Of a stretch of 64,000 bases of DNA, positions 36,354-46,097 are shown piece by piece. Location of the stretch: positions 135,271 through 199,270 of the forward strand of contig NZ_KK366026.1 of assembly GCF_000686845.1 (NCBI RefSeq), in the 5' to 3' direction. The notes under the pieces were generated by a model. It was given only the letters and a program-made list of their open reading frames with translations, did no database searches and was not told the origin of the DNA. Source of the DNA: Paenibacillus sp. UNC451MF. GTDB taxonomy: Bacteria; Bacillota; Bacilli; Paenibacillales; NBRC-103111. Numbering within the stretch: the first letter of the stretch is position 1; each line of letters begins with the position of its first letter. Made by a program: the position numbers and the translations under genes.

Positions 36354-37706
36354 ATGACATCCCCCATTCTACCAACAAACGCGAAGCCGCGTTCTGAAGC
36401 ATTGTATAAAGAAGCATTGGAGCATATCGTCGGAGGGGTGAACAGCCCTTCCCGATCTTTTAAAGCAGTCGGTGGCGGCGCTCCCGTATTCATGAAGCGC
36501 GGACAAGGCGCTTACTTTTGGGACGAGGACGGCAATCGCTACATCGATTTCTTGGCAGCATACGGACCGGTCATTCTTGGTCACGCGCATCCTCATGTTA
36601 CCGCCGCGATTTGCCGTGCAGCCGAGAACGGCACACTGTATGGGACACCGACTGAGCTCGAAATCGAGTTCGCCCGCATGGTCAAAGCAGCGATTCCATC
36701 GCTCGATAAGGTTCGCTTCGTGAACTCCGGTACGGAAGCCGTGATGACCACGATCCGTGTAGCAAGAGCTTACACGGGACGCAATAAGATCATTAAATTT
36801 GCAGGCTGCTATCACGGTCACTCGGACCTAGTGCTTGTAGCAGCGGGAAGCGGCCCTTCCACGCTCGGTATCCCGGATAGCGCTGGTATCCCGATGAGCA
36901 TCGCAAACGAGGTCATCACGGTGCCGTTCAATAATCTCGAAGCGCTCCACGCCGCATTGGAGCGTTGGGGCGACGACATAGCCGCGGTGATGGTGGAGCC
37001 GATCGTCGGCAACTTCGGCATGGTTATGCCGAAGCCCGGCTTCCTCGAGGGGCTATGCGCCGCGGCTAGGAACAACGGCTCCCTCGTCATCTATGACGAG
37101 GTGATTACGGCGTTCCGCTTCCATTACGGCGCGGCGCAGACGTTCGATGGCTTGAAGGCTCCGAGCCTCGCAGCCATCGAACCAGACCTGACGGCCCTGG
37201 GCAAAATTATCGGCGGCGGGCTGCCGATTGGGGCTTATGGGGGCCGTAAGGACATCATGGCGCAGGTAGCGCCTCTGGGCCCGGCCTATCAAGCCGGGAC
37301 GATGGCGGGCAACCCTGCATCGATATCGGCAGGCATCGCATGCCTGCAGGCACTACAGGAGCCGGGAGTCTACGCCCGGCTCGACAAGCTGGCCGCCACA
37401 CTGGAGGTCGGCCTGGCACAAGCTGCGGGTAAACATGGCATCCCGCTCACAATTAATCGCATTCGCGGCTCGCTATCGACCCATTTCTGCGACCACCCGG
37501 TCACGGATTATGATGAGGCTCAGGATACAAATGGCGAGCAGTTCGCTCGTTTTTTCCGGCTGATGCTTGAACAAGGCATCTGCCTCGCTCCTTCGAAATA
37601 TGAGGCGTGGTTCATGACCACCGCTCACAGTGAAGAAGATATCGCCTATACCATTCAAGCGGCGGAACATTCCTTCGCAATAATGGCCAGTGAACGGATT
37701 GTATAA
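36354..37706 (+). CDS. hemL: Glutamate-1-semialdehyde 2,1-aminomutase
   Basis: 450 residues, PLP enzyme converting glutamate-1-semialdehyde to 5-aminolevulinate, the haem precursor. The PLP lysine is Lys284 in [19 protein letters not shown] and [10 protein letters not shown] (PLP-pyridine Asp) are present. It is isolated from other hem genes and may be the second copy (GsaB-like) seen in many Bacilli. ATG at 36354 with AAAGGAG. The GC content rises clearly in the central third (about 36900-37450). It lies 53 bases after the PhzF-like gene, with possible co-transcription, and ends with its own terminator. Confidence 0.93.
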   Translation: MTSPILPTNAKPRSEALYKEALEHIVGGVNSPSRSFKAVGGGAPVFMKRGQGAYFWDEDGNRYIDFLAAYGPVILGHAHPHVTAAICRAAENGTLYGTPTELEIEFARMVKAAIPSLDKVRFVNSGTEAVMTTIRVARAYTGRNKIIKFAGCYHGHSDLVLVAAGSGPSTLGIPDSAGIPMSIANEVITVPFNNLEALHAALERWGDDIAAVMVEPIVGNFGMVMPKPGFLEGLCAAARNNGSLVIYDEVITAFRFHYGAAQTFDGLKAPSLAAIEPDLTALGKIIGGGLPIGAYGGRKDIMAQVAPLGPAYQAGTMAGNPASISAGIACLQALQEPGVYARLDKLAATLEVGLAQAAGKHGIPLTINRIRGSLSTHFCDHPVTDYDEAQDTNGEQFARFFRLMLEQGICLAPSKYEAWFMTTAHSEEDIAYTIQAAEHSFAIMASERIV

Positions 37707-37722
37707 AGGCAGAATATATATA

Positions 37723-37757
37723 GAAGGACCGCTATTCCCGAAATAGCGGTCCTTCTT
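37723..37757 (+). terminator. Intrinsic terminator of hemL
   Basis: AAGGACCGCTATT / AATAGCGGTCCTT hairpin followed by CTTTG. Confidence 0.85.
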
Positions 37758-38380
37758 TGTAAACTAACCTGACCCACCTCATATTTCCCCAAATATTCCT
37801 GTATCGTTCGGATGTTAACTAACGTTAATTAGGCTTATTAAAAGCTCTTGTCCTAGATATAGCCAAGGTCTTCTACTATCGCCTTCTAAAATATTAATTT
37901 TGTAAAGAAATCTTCCACGATACAAATATTGGCGATAAAACCGAACTATAGAATGATCACCTTAATTATTCGTTCGTTTTTAGCATTTCGACGATTTTCG
38001 TCCTTATTTTCCCTTTATTCACCAATTATGCAAAATAGATAACGCTTACATTCGCTCATTCCAGTGATTGTTCTATTGTGCAACCAGCAATTTCGTGATA
38101 TTCTATTAATACTTTATTTTGTAAGAAAATCGGCTATTTTATAAGGTTTTTCGCATGAAATCCGTATCGGTATGCGCTCATTTTGTCGATATGGGCACAC
38201 TGTTGCTCCATATACCAACGCTTCTCAGCGCCAACGACAAGCAGCAGCAAATTGCGGTTATGCATGAAAAATGTATATTTATTCATTTCGACATCGTCGA
38301 TGAATTTGTCCGCTTTCTTATCGCCGCAGTGACATGAATAAACCTTGCTTGATGACGATTTAAGACTCGCATACTTTTAT
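37758..38380. other. AT-rich intergenic region upstream of gltB
   Basis: About 620 bases. I see no convincing gene: a 60-codon frame at 38155-38337 has only a weak AAGG before it. A possible plus-strand promoter is TTGTGC (38076-38081) - 17 bases - TATTCT (38099-38104), giving a leader of about 300 bases for gltB. No riboswitch was recognised. Confidence 0.5.
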
Positions 38381-38381
38381 T

Positions 38382-38416
38382 GGGAGGTGACGGTCAGCCT
38401 GCTGACCACAAGAATG
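38382..38416 (+). promoter_or_regulatory. gltB ribosome binding site with a hairpin in the spacer
   Basis: GGGAGGTGA (38382-38390) is a strong ribosome site, but the first ATG in frame is at 38414, 23 bases on. The spacer is almost filled by GGTCAGCCTGCTGACC (38392-38407), which folds into a six-pair hairpin with a 4-base loop; folding would leave an effective spacing of about 7 bases. The alternative is a rare CTG start at 38399, 8 bases after the site. Confidence 0.6.
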
Positions 38417-41400
38417 AATGAAGTAATGCGCAATGAAGGCCGTTTTCAGAATCTGTTAGGTACCGAGCACGACAGCTGCGGTATCATTTGCATCGTAGAG
38501 AAGGACGGGTTCCCATCCCGCGATAACATTCGGAAAACGATTGAATCCCTTGTCAAAATGGAGCATCGTTCGGGATTTATTAACGGCGAAGGGGACGGAT
38601 GCGGTATTTTGACCGACATTCCAAGAGCCCTGTGGGAGAAAAAACTGAATGAAGCCGGACTTGACGGCAAGTTAGCTTACGAGACTCGCTTTTCCGTTGC
38701 CCACATTTTTGTTCCACGCAAGCTTGACATCTCCGTAGCTGACATGCAAAAAGGTATTCGCGAGCTGTTTGCACAATTTGGCGTTTCTATTATATTGGAA
38801 CAAGAAAATCAAGTAGACAGCAGCGTGCTTGGAGAAAACGGCCGTAACGACGAGCCGACCTTCTGGCAAATCGCCGCTCTATGCGACAAGCAGGAAGTGG
38901 TTGTTGCCGATCATCTGTTCGAGCTGCACGTAGCTATCGAAGCCCGCTACAACGTTCACGTCGCTACACTCAGCAACGTAACCGCAGCCTACAAAGTCAT
39001 GGGCGCCGCCAGCATTCTTCCTAAATATTATAACGATACTCGTGACCCTCTATTTGCAGCGCAAGTAACTATCGGTCACAACCGTTACTCCACCAATACA
39101 CAATCCAGCTTTTTCCGTGTTCAACCGTTCTCTTTGCTCGGTCACAACGGAGAAATTAACACCGTTAAAAAAATGCGTCTCGAAGCAGACATGGTCGGCG
39201 TACAGTTAGTTGAGAGCGGAAGCGACTCCCAAGACATGAACCGTACGATCGAAACCTTCATCCACCGCTTCGGCATCAGCTTATTTGAAGCGATGGAAGT
39301 CGTGTTCCCTCCTATTATTAATGAAATGAAACAATTCCGTCCGGAATTACAAGACCTTTATGTATATTATCGTCAAATCTGGGGTCACTATGCTCAAGGC
39401 CCAGCAGGTATCGTCTCCCGTTACGGCAATGAATGTATTTTCAGTGTCGATGCGCTTGGTCTTCGTCCAGTTTGGATGGTAGAAAGCGATACATCGTTGT
39501 ATTTCTCCTCCGAGCAAGGCGTTATTACTGTAGACGAAATGGTAGCCGATCCAAAACCGATCGCTCCAGGAGAAAAAATCGGTGTCATTCTGACACCAGG
39601 CGAGCATGTTCAAGTGATTCCTTACTCCGGAGTTCAATCCTTGGCCTATGAGCGCGCAAGCAAACGTGTTGATTTTACAGGCATGCGCAAGCATTTGAAA
39701 GATGGATTGCCGGTTGTAGACGCTGCTTCTCAAGACGATGCTGTCGTTACCGATGCTCTGTACAGCGCATTTGGTTGGGATCGCGAAGGAATCCAAATGA
39801 TCGAAACAATGTCCGAAACCGGTGCAGAGCCGATTCGTTCGCTTGGTCATGACGGCCCGCATGCATGTATTAACTGGGAACGTCAAAACATTCCTGATTT
39901 CATCAAAGAAAGCGTTGCGGTAGTAACAAATCCAGCGATCGACCGTGACCGTGAGATGGAGCATTTCTCCACCCGTGTCGTTGTCGGCCCTCGTCCGATT
40001 GTGTACGGTCAACCGGATCAACGTCTTCGCGTTGAACTGTTAACTCCGCTTGTGCTTGAAGGCAGCAACGGTGTCGATTCCTTGGCTGAGCTTGGTCAAC
40101 CTAGCTTCGAACAGCTTCGTGCCATGTTCACGGCTCAAGGCGATAATGCCGTAGCGACGCTGTCTCTTACATTTGCTCGCGGAACATCCTTGAAGGATGC
40201 TTTGAATCAATTGGCTACCGATGCGGTAGCAGCTGTTAAGAACGGTGCTGTACTGTTGATTCTCGATGATGCAGATGCACATCAAAATGATCGTTTATTT
40301 ATGGATCCGCACCTTTCCGTTTCCAAAGTGGATATCGCACTTCGTGCGGAAAAATTGCAGTTCGGCGACAACCTTCGTCGTCAAACGACGGTTGTACTTC
40401 GTACCGCTGCGATCCGCAACCTGCATGATATAGCTGTTGCTTGCGGCTTGGGCGTTGATATCGTATCTCCATACTTGCTGTTTGCAACTTCCGCTATGAA
40501 GAATGGTGCGCCTGCAGCACGTAAAGTGTACACTGCTTTAACTAAAGGCTTGGAAAAAGTTATTTCCACTATCGGTACTCACGAGTTGCGCGGCTACACC
40601 CGCTTCTTCTCGTCCATCGGCTTGAAGCCTGAAGTATCTGATGTGTTAGATATCGTGAACTATCTTGGTAGTGAAGCGGCCGGTACTGGCTTTGCTGAAT
40701 TGGAAAAGGACGCTGAAGCTCGCTATACCGACTTTACGAATCCTAAAGCTAAAGCGGGTCGTAACTTCCACTTCTTCCAACGTATGTGGAAGGCGCTCGG
40801 AGAGGCTGCTGCCGGAACGGCTCCTTATACCGATTACCGCGATAAGCTGCGTGAAGAAGAGAAACGCAATCCGATCTCGATTCGTCACGTTGCTGACTTC
40901 AATTATGATTTGGCCCTTCAAGAAGGCCGTAAGCCTCTTGATCCATCTCAAGTCGATATCGGTATCGGCGGTCATGATTTGCCTATGCTGATCTCCTCCA
41001 TGTCATTTGGTTCCCAGAACGAAACTGCGTTCCGCGCTTATGCGGAAGCCGGTGAGCGTCTGAACATGGTTACCATGAACGGTGAAGGCGGAGAAATTAA
41101 AGATATGCTCGGCCGTTACAAAAGAACACGCGGTGCGCAAGTCGCTTCCGGTCGTTTCGGTATCAACGTAGAGCTGGCTAACGCCGTAGCTTTCCTTGAA
41201 ATCAAAATCGGTCAAGGCGCTAAACCGGGCGAAGGCGGTCACCTGCCGGGCTCCAAGGTTACAGCTAAAATCGCTGCTGCACGTAACGCGACAATCGGTT
41301 CCGATTTGATCTCGCCATCCAACAACCACGATATTTATTCTATCGAGGACTTGGCACAAATCATCTCCGAGCTGAAAGAAGCAAGCGGCCGTAAAGCCAA

Positions 41401-42964
41401 AATTAACGTTAAGGTTCCAGTCGTTCCAGGTATTGGTACGATTGCGGTCGGTGTTGCCAAAGCAGGTGCGGATGTAATCACTTTGTCCGGCTTCGACGGC
41501 GGTACAGGTGCTGCACGTATCCACTCTTTGACACATGTAGGCTTGCCTACTGAAATCGGTACGAAATTGGCTCACGTAGCCTTGATCGAAGCCGGCTTGC
41601 GTCATAAAGTCGAGCTGTGGTCCGACGGCGGCTTGAAATCCGGTGCGGATGTAGTGAAAATGATGATGCTCGGTGCTAACCGTTGCGGATTCGGAAGTAT
41701 CTCCATGCAGGCTATCGGCTGTACAACATGCCGTGGATGTCACTTGGATACTTGTCACGTAGGTATTGCAACACAAATTGACTCGATGGAAGAAGCGGAA
41801 GAAAAAGGTCTTCGTCGTTTCGTACCACGAGTATTCGATACAGCAGTAGACTCTCTCGTTCGTCTGTATGGAGGAATGGGCCAAGAAATTCGTGAAATCG
41901 TCGCTCAGTTGGGCTTCTCCAGCGCACAAGAGCTGGTTGGACGTTCCGACCTGCTGCAGCAAATCAGCTGCCAGGATAAAATTGACTTGTCCGACATTTT
42001 GCGTCCGGCTCCACTTTCCTTCGCAGCAGCGCATGAAGCTCAGCAAGAAGCTGCAGCTACGATATCCTCTGATATTCGTATCGCAGCAGGCGCTGAAGGG
42101 CAAGAATTCTTCCCGGATTCCTTATCCTTCGACGCTCCGGTTACTCGCAGATGGTCTAAAGTGGACGCGGAATCCCGTATTCTCGGAAGCCGCTATGCAA
42201 GCCATCGTGTAAGAGACCGCTTTGACGGTAGCTATGATGAATTGCCTCCAGTATCGCTTACTTTGACTGACGGTTCCGTACCAGGTAACGGCTTGGGTGC
42301 GTTCAACGCACGCGGCGTTGACATTACGGTACACGGCGGCGCTGAGGACGGCGTAGGTAAAATGTCGTTCGGCGGTAAAGTTGCGATCCTGAAATCACCA
42401 GGCAGCCACGGTCAGTTCATTAACGGTTCCGTTGGTAAATCGTTCGGATACGGTGCTCAAAAAGGTTTGTTCCTGATTCAAGGCAATGCAGATACTCGTG
42501 CTTGCATCCGGTTCTCCGGCGCAGACGTTGTATTTGGCGGCGAGATCACTTCTCCGTTGGAGGATGAATTGGGCGGACTTGCAAGCCGCGCGAACCTGAA
42601 AGGCTTTGCCTTCGAATACATGACCAATGGTCGTGCTGTAGTACTCGGTGACCCAGGTCCTTGGATTTGCGCAGGGATGACTGGCGGTGTTATTTATCAA
42701 CGCCTTAATCCTGAAATGGGTATGAACGAAGCGGCAATTGAACGCCGTATCGCAAAAGGCGCGAAAGTAAAAATCGAGAAAGTCGGCCCGCAAAGCATCA
42801 AAGATCTGAATGAGCTGCTCGGCGCGTATCGTCAAGAGCTTGCTGCATCAGGTCAAACAGAGGCTGTTGCGAAAGTAGATCATCTGCTCGCTAATCTCGA
42901 CACCAGCTTCGTCCGTATCGCTCCGGTTAACCTTCAAGCTGACCAATCGGTCGCTACAGAGTAA
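38414..42964 (+). CDS. gltB: Glutamate synthase large subunit
   Basis: About 1516 residues. Makes two glutamates from glutamine and 2-oxoglutarate. N-terminal class II amidotransferase: a short propeptide precedes the catalytic Cys22 (HDSCGII). The central and FMN-binding barrel domains follow; GKPGEGGHLPG-like and SGADVVKMMMLGA segments lie there, and Cys residues in CTTCRGCHLDTCHVG bind the 3Fe-4S cluster. The C-terminal right-handed beta-helix ends the protein. The small subunit gene gltD is not next to it. Codon use is strongly biased (CGT, GGT), suggesting high expression. The start is uncertain (see the ribosome-site entry). Confidence 0.95.
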   Translation: MNEVMRNEGRFQNLLGTEHDSCGIICIVEKDGFPSRDNIRKTIESLVKMEHRSGFINGEGDGCGILTDIPRALWEKKLNEAGLDGKLAYETRFSVAHIFVPRKLDISVADMQKGIRELFAQFGVSIILEQENQVDSSVLGENGRNDEPTFWQIAALCDKQEVVVADHLFELHVAIEARYNVHVATLSNVTAAYKVMGAASILPKYYNDTRDPLFAAQVTIGHNRYSTNTQSSFFRVQPFSLLGHNGEINTVKKMRLEADMVGVQLVESGSDSQDMNRTIETFIHRFGISLFEAMEVVFPPIINEMKQFRPELQDLYVYYRQIWGHYAQGPAGIVSRYGNECIFSVDALGLRPVWMVESDTSLYFSSEQGVITVDEMVADPKPIAPGEKIGVILTPGEHVQVIPYSGVQSLAYERASKRVDFTGMRKHLKDGLPVVDAASQDDAVVTDALYSAFGWDREGIQMIETMSETGAEPIRSLGHDGPHACINWERQNIPDFIKESVAVVTNPAIDRDREMEHFSTRVVVGPRPIVYGQPDQRLRVELLTPLVLEGSNGVDSLAELGQPSFEQLRAMFTAQGDNAVATLSLTFARGTSLKDALNQLATDAVAAVKNGAVLLILDDADAHQNDRLFMDPHLSVSKVDIALRAEKLQFGDNLRRQTTVVLRTAAIRNLHDIAVACGLGVDIVSPYLLFATSAMKNGAPAARKVYTALTKGLEKVISTIGTHELRGYTRFFSSIGLKPEVSDVLDIVNYLGSEAAGTGFAELEKDAEARYTDFTNPKAKAGRNFHFFQRMWKALGEAAAGTAPYTDYRDKLREEEKRNPISIRHVADFNYDLALQEGRKPLDPSQVDIGIGGHDLPMLISSMSFGSQNETAFRAYAEAGERLNMVTMNGEGGEIKDMLGRYKRTRGAQVASGRFGINVELANAVAFLEIKIGQGAKPGEGGHLPGSKVTAKIAAARNATIGSDLISPSNNHDIYSIEDLAQIISELKEASGRKAKINVKVPVVPGIGTIAVGVAKAGADVITLSGFDGGTGAARIHSLTHVGLPTEIGTKLAHVALIEAGLRHKVELWSDGGLKSGADVVKMMMLGANRCGFGSISMQAIGCTTCRGCHLDTCHVGIATQIDSMEEAEEKGLRRFVPRVFDTAVDSLVRLYGGMGQEIREIVAQLGFSSAQELVGRSDLLQQISCQDKIDLSDILRPAPLSFAAAHEAQQEAAATISSDIRIAAGAEGQEFFPDSLSFDAPVTRRWSKVDAESRILGSRYASHRVRDRFDGSYDELPPVSLTLTDGSVPGNGLGAFNARGVDITVHGGAEDGVGKMSFGGKVAILKSPGSHGQFINGSVGKSFGYGAQKGLFLIQGNADTRACIRFSGADVVFGGEITSPLEDELGGLASRANLKGFAFEYMTNGRAVVLGDPGPWICAGMTGGVIYQRLNPEMGMNEAAIERRIAKGAKVKIEKVGPQSIKDLNELLGAYRQELAASGQTEAVAKVDHLLANLDTSFVRIAPVNLQADQSVATE

Positions 42965-42988
42965 TCAGACGATTATAAGAACTTATAT

Positions 42989-43029
42989 AATCCCATCAGA
43001 ACCTTCGCGTTCTGGTGGGATTTCTTTGT
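42989..43029 (+). terminator. Intrinsic terminator of gltB
   Basis: AATCCCATCAGAAC / GTTCTGGTGGGATT hairpin, then TCTTTG. Confidence 0.88.
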
Positions 43030-43161
43030 TTATGTTTCGAACGAAGCATTTCGGTATAATGATTATATAGACAGCGGATGGTAAGATAGAAGTCCTATGA
43101 GGAACGGACACAATGACTAATTTTAATCCGGATCAAGCTATATATAAGGAGGTGCAGTGGG

Positions 43162-44157
43162 ATGGTTGACGAACACTACAGAATTGCTCGAAAAGAAGAT
43201 CATGAGGTATTCCCCTGTACTTGGTATGCGATTGGTTGGGCAAGGGAATTGAAAGATAAGCCTATCAAAAAACGGCTGCTCGGACGGGATCTCGTCCTAT
43301 TTCGAGATCAACAAGGCACAGCTCATGCGCTTCATGCTTACTGTCCACATAGAGGAGCCGATTTATCTCTTGGCCGCTGTGACGGCGGTCTGCTGGAGTG
43401 CGCGTACCACGCGTGGTCTTTTGATGGCACTGGAAAGTGTCTGGACATTCCGGCTCATCCTGGCCGCACTATTCCTGCTTTTGCTAATACGAAGTCTTAT
43501 CCTCTTATAGAAAGTATCGGTCTGCTTTGGATCTATCCAATGACTAGAGATCAGCTGGAGAGCGAGCCAGAGCCACTAAAACTCATTAACCCGGTCTTAG
43601 AGAATCAGGACTATGTAATGGCACCTTACGATACCGTATGGCAGGCTCATTTAACGCGGGTAGTAGAAAGCGTTCTAGATGTCGCCCATGTTCCAATCGT
43701 TCATAACAAAACAATCGGTAAGAAGTCCCCGAAGGAAATAACCATAGAATTTGAAGCTGATGATAACCACATTCGAATTCGTAACGGCGGCGGTATTCTG
43801 CATTATGATTTTCCGCAGCAATGGCTGCTTACCCCTGTTAAGACGGAGGGAAGCCAGTTCATCAATTTTGTTACTTTCACACCGATCGAACAAGAGGTAA
43901 CCGCGATTTACGGGCTTGCAGGGAGAAATTTTGCCAAGTTTCCCGGCATGAACTACGTTTTCTCCAGATACAGCAGTAAGGTGCTTAAAGAAGATCAAGG
44001 GATCGTTGAGAGTCAGCATCCCCGACCGATCCCCGATGCTTTGAGAATGGAAGCTCATGTGCCTGCGGATGGTCCCCAAGTGAGGTTCAGGCAGCGCTGG
44101 TACCAATTTTTGACGAGCGATGAACCGAGAATCGTGGTTAGCGAAGCAAAAGCTTAA
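43162..44157 (+). CDS. Rieske non-heme iron oxygenase, alpha-subunit-like
   Basis: 331 residues. The N-terminal Rieske domain binds a 2Fe-2S cluster through Cys61/His63 (YCPHRGA) and Cys80/His83 (CAYHAW). The catalytic domain has an Asp173-x-x-His176-x4-His181 segment (DVAHVPIVH) typical of mononuclear iron sites in ring-hydroxylating and O-demethylating oxygenases (VanA/PaO style). No reductase or ferredoxin gene is adjacent, so its electron donor is elsewhere. Substrate unknown. ATG at 43162 with AAGGAGGTG. Confidence 0.88.
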   Translation: MVDEHYRIARKEDHEVFPCTWYAIGWARELKDKPIKKRLLGRDLVLFRDQQGTAHALHAYCPHRGADLSLGRCDGGLLECAYHAWSFDGTGKCLDIPAHPGRTIPAFANTKSYPLIESIGLLWIYPMTRDQLESEPEPLKLINPVLENQDYVMAPYDTVWQAHLTRVVESVLDVAHVPIVHNKTIGKKSPKEITIEFEADDNHIRIRNGGGILHYDFPQQWLLTPVKTEGSQFINFVTFTPIEQEVTAIYGLAGRNFAKFPGMNYVFSRYSSKVLKEDQGIVESQHPRPIPDALRMEAHVPADGPQVRFRQRWYQFLTSDEPRIVVSEAKA

Positions 44158-44165
44158 TCATGTAG

Positions 44166-44510
44166 TTACATTGCCTCCTTCCAAGCTTCATAAAAGCTTT
44201 TGATACTTTCATAACGATCTTCTGGAAGAGATGCGGCAGCTTTGCTGGCAACATGGTACAGTGGCTCTGAAGCTCTCCAATCGTTTAGCTCTCTACTTCC
44301 ATTAGCAAGAAAAACGAAAGCTACCGCTCCCATTGTATAAACATTTGTCCGCCAATCAATTAAGCTTCCGCGAATGTATTCCTCTGGGGCCATAAAACGG
44401 CTGGAGCCGAACAATCGGTCTTTCTCCAGTATAAAAGCTCCTCTAGTGTAATGATCGAAATATATGGCTTTGCCCGCCGGCATGATTAAACATATAGGAA
44501 ATTTTACCAA
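44166..44510 (-). pseudogene. C-terminal remnant of a Ser/Thr protein kinase
   Basis: 114 codons with the back half of a protein-kinase fold: GSSRFMAPEEY resembles the activation-segment APE motif, DWRTNVYTMGAVAF the subdomain IX D-x-WS-x-G region, and the last 40 residues the C-lobe helices. The glycine loop, the catalytic Lys and the HRD/DFG motifs are absent, and no matching upstream frame is visible before 44510. The piece recalls a small kinase family of Bacilli of about 250-300 residues. It is most likely a decayed gene; expression as a short protein cannot be excluded. Confidence 0.65.
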
Positions 44511-44607
44511 AAATATAGACTTTATACTTATCCCGCATTTATATTAGGATTATAGGGAGCTGAAATTAGCCCCCCTCTATTTGCAAGCACCCATCTATGA
44601 TCTGAAT

Positions 44608-44636
44608 GACACCATTAAGGTGTCTTTTTTTATTTT
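44608..44636 (+). terminator. Plus-strand intrinsic terminator with no gene assigned
   Basis: GACACC ATTAA GGTGTC followed by TTTTTTTATTTT. The nearest plus-strand gene is the Rieske oxygenase, which ends 450 bases earlier, beyond the kinase remnant. It may terminate that transcript or a short unrecognised RNA. Confidence 0.7.
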
Positions 44637-44654
44637 CATTAAAAGCATCTGGAA

Positions 44655-44680
44655 CAAAAAAAGCGGTGCCTAAGCCCGCC
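44655..44680 (-). terminator. Terminator overlapping the end of the TIMP-like gene region
   Basis: Minus strand GCGGGCTTAGGCACCGC followed by TTTTTTTG, directly after the stop codon at 44684. The stem is short. Confidence 0.55.
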
Positions 44681-44683
44681 TAT

Positions 44684-45163
44684 TTACTTCCTATTCAATT
44701 GCATAACAAGAGTAATGCCTATCCCAGCTACAATCAGCACTCCGGAGATAATGGCAATAGCCAACTCCAGACCAACATTACTTTTCGTTCCAATGGCTAT
44801 CGTCTCACCGAGCGTTTGTTCGTCGAAGGAACTAGCTAAACCGGTATTACCGCACAGCATGGGACGCAATTTTCCATTATCGGTCCCCACGAAAATAATG
44901 TATTCCTCTCCAACTTGAAACTTGGTCCAATAATTCTGACTTAACGTAACGGTTTCGTTCAGATCCCCCTTCCATGCTTTAAGCACATGAAACTTTAGCT
45001 TGTCATTCGTTTCCGATAACAGCCTCCCTTTAAAAACAAGCTCGGAATAGCCCATCTCTTCCTTTGGTGCCCGGGGTGGTGCGCACGATAGTGCCGATGC
45101 GGAGGGAATGGAGGCTCCCCAAAACAATACTAACGCAATCAACAACCCAATCCATTGCTTCAT
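44684..45163 (-). CDS. Secreted, membrane-anchored protein with TIMP/netrin-like domain
   Basis: 159 residues. Signal peptide ending SASALS, then CAPP at the new N-terminus, VFKGRLLS, VLKAWKGDL and VGEEYIIFV, and a second Cys in LCGNTG. This Cys-anchored OB-fold pattern resembles bacterial tissue-inhibitor-of-metalloproteinase (NTR-like) proteins. A C-terminal helix (GLELAIAIISGVLIVAGIGITLV) with a short basic tail anchors it to the membrane. Function in bacteria is unknown. ATG at 45163 with GGGGAG. Confidence 0.78.
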   Translation of the reverse strand: MKQWIGLLIALVLFWGASIPSASALSCAPPRAPKEEMGYSELVFKGRLLSETNDKLKFHVLKAWKGDLNETVTLSQNYWTKFQVGEEYIIFVGTDNGKLRPMLCGNTGLASSFDEQTLGETIAIGTKSNVGLELAIAIISGVLIVAGIGITLVMQLNRK

Positions 45164-45285
45164 TTGTTAAACTCCCCTTCATCAAGGCATTTTCAAATAT
45201 CTTCCTGATGTGCTTTATAACGAAGGTTGGCAGAACTATGTTGCAGCGGAGTTCACTTATTGATAACTTAAGGTATTATTTCCTT

Positions 45286-45328
45286 GAAAAAAGAAGCCAT
45301 AGCTCTTAAGGGAGCCATGGCTTCTTTA
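45286..45328 (-). terminator. Intrinsic terminator of the kduD-kdgK-kdgA operon
   Basis: AAGAAGCCATGGCTC / GAGCTATGGCTTCTT hairpin with TTTTTC on the minus strand. Confidence 0.9.
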
Positions 45329-45340
45329 ACTCTGTTGCTA

Positions 45341-46003
45341 TTATTGTTTAGCCGCGCGATAAGCTTCAATGTATTGAGCTGCTTTTTTCGCTACAAGGCT
45401 GTAATTACGTTCTTTAACCGCTTCGGTAGTCAGGTCGGAACCGATACCTACCGCAACAGCTCCTGCTTTAATCCACTCAGCCAGATTGCTGAGAGATACG
45501 CCGCCGGTAGGCATAATGTTAGCCTGCGGCATAGGCCCTTTAATCGCCTTGATGGTCGAAGGCGAGTACAGGTTGCCTGGGAACAGCTTCACGATGTCTA
45601 CGCCAAGCTCCAACGCTTGTTGAATCTCGTGAACCGTCATAACCCCTGGCATAACAGGTACACGGTACCGATTACACAGTGTTACTGTAGCTGGGTTCAA
45701 CGAAGGTCCTACGACGAACTCGGACCCGCTTAGAATTGCTGCGCGCGCTGTTTCTGGATCCAGTACTGTACCTACGCCAATGATAGCGTATTTGGATGGA
45801 TCCTGCGTCGTGCTGGAATATTTCTTCGCAAGCGTCTCGATCGCTTGCAGAGCGAATGGAACGGTCATCGTAACTTCGATGACCTTAATGCCGCCCTCGA
45901 TGGCTTGTTCAGCCATCTCTACAACTTCTTCCGGAGTCTCGCCACGAAGTACCGCAACGACACCTTCCGTTGTAATTTGCTGAAGCAGCTTTAATTTTTT
46001 CAT
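45341..46003 (-). CDS. kdgA: 2-keto-3-deoxy-6-phosphogluconate (KDPG/KHG) aldolase
   Basis: 220 residues, single TIM barrel. Cleaves KDPG to pyruvate and glyceraldehyde-3-phosphate, and often 4-hydroxy-2-oxoglutarate as well. Expected residues are in view: the Glu of VIEVTMTVPF, and the Schiff-base Lys in VDIVKLFPG. The ending MPTGGVSLSNLAEW is a phosphate-binding site. Third gene of the kduD-kdgK-kdgA set, completing the route from deoxyketogluconate to central metabolism. ATG at 46003 with GGAGAAACC. Confidence 0.93.
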   Translation of the reverse strand: MKKLKLLQQITTEGVVAVLRGETPEEVVEMAEQAIEGGIKVIEVTMTVPFALQAIETLAKKYSSTTQDPSKYAIIGVGTVLDPETARAAILSGSEFVVGPSLNPATVTLCNRYRVPVMPGVMTVHEIQQALELGVDIVKLFPGNLYSPSTIKAIKGPMPQANIMPTGGVSLSNLAEWIKAGAVAVGIGSDLTTEAVKERNYSLVAKKAAQYIEAYRAAKQ

Positions 46004-46097
46004 ATATGGTTTCTCCGTTCCTTAGCATCTAGTTTGAAGCTGATCAATGAAACAACAAGCTGTAAGCGACAGTCAGTCCCTAAACGTATACCTAGGC

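Noticed and set aside
38155..38337. 60-codon frame before gltB
   Set aside because: Only a weak AAGG precedes it, composition is ordinary for non-coding DNA and no family is recognisable.
41003..42103. 366-codon minus-strand frame inside gltB
   Set aside because: Produced by the strong codon bias of gltB; no ribosome site and no protein-like pattern.
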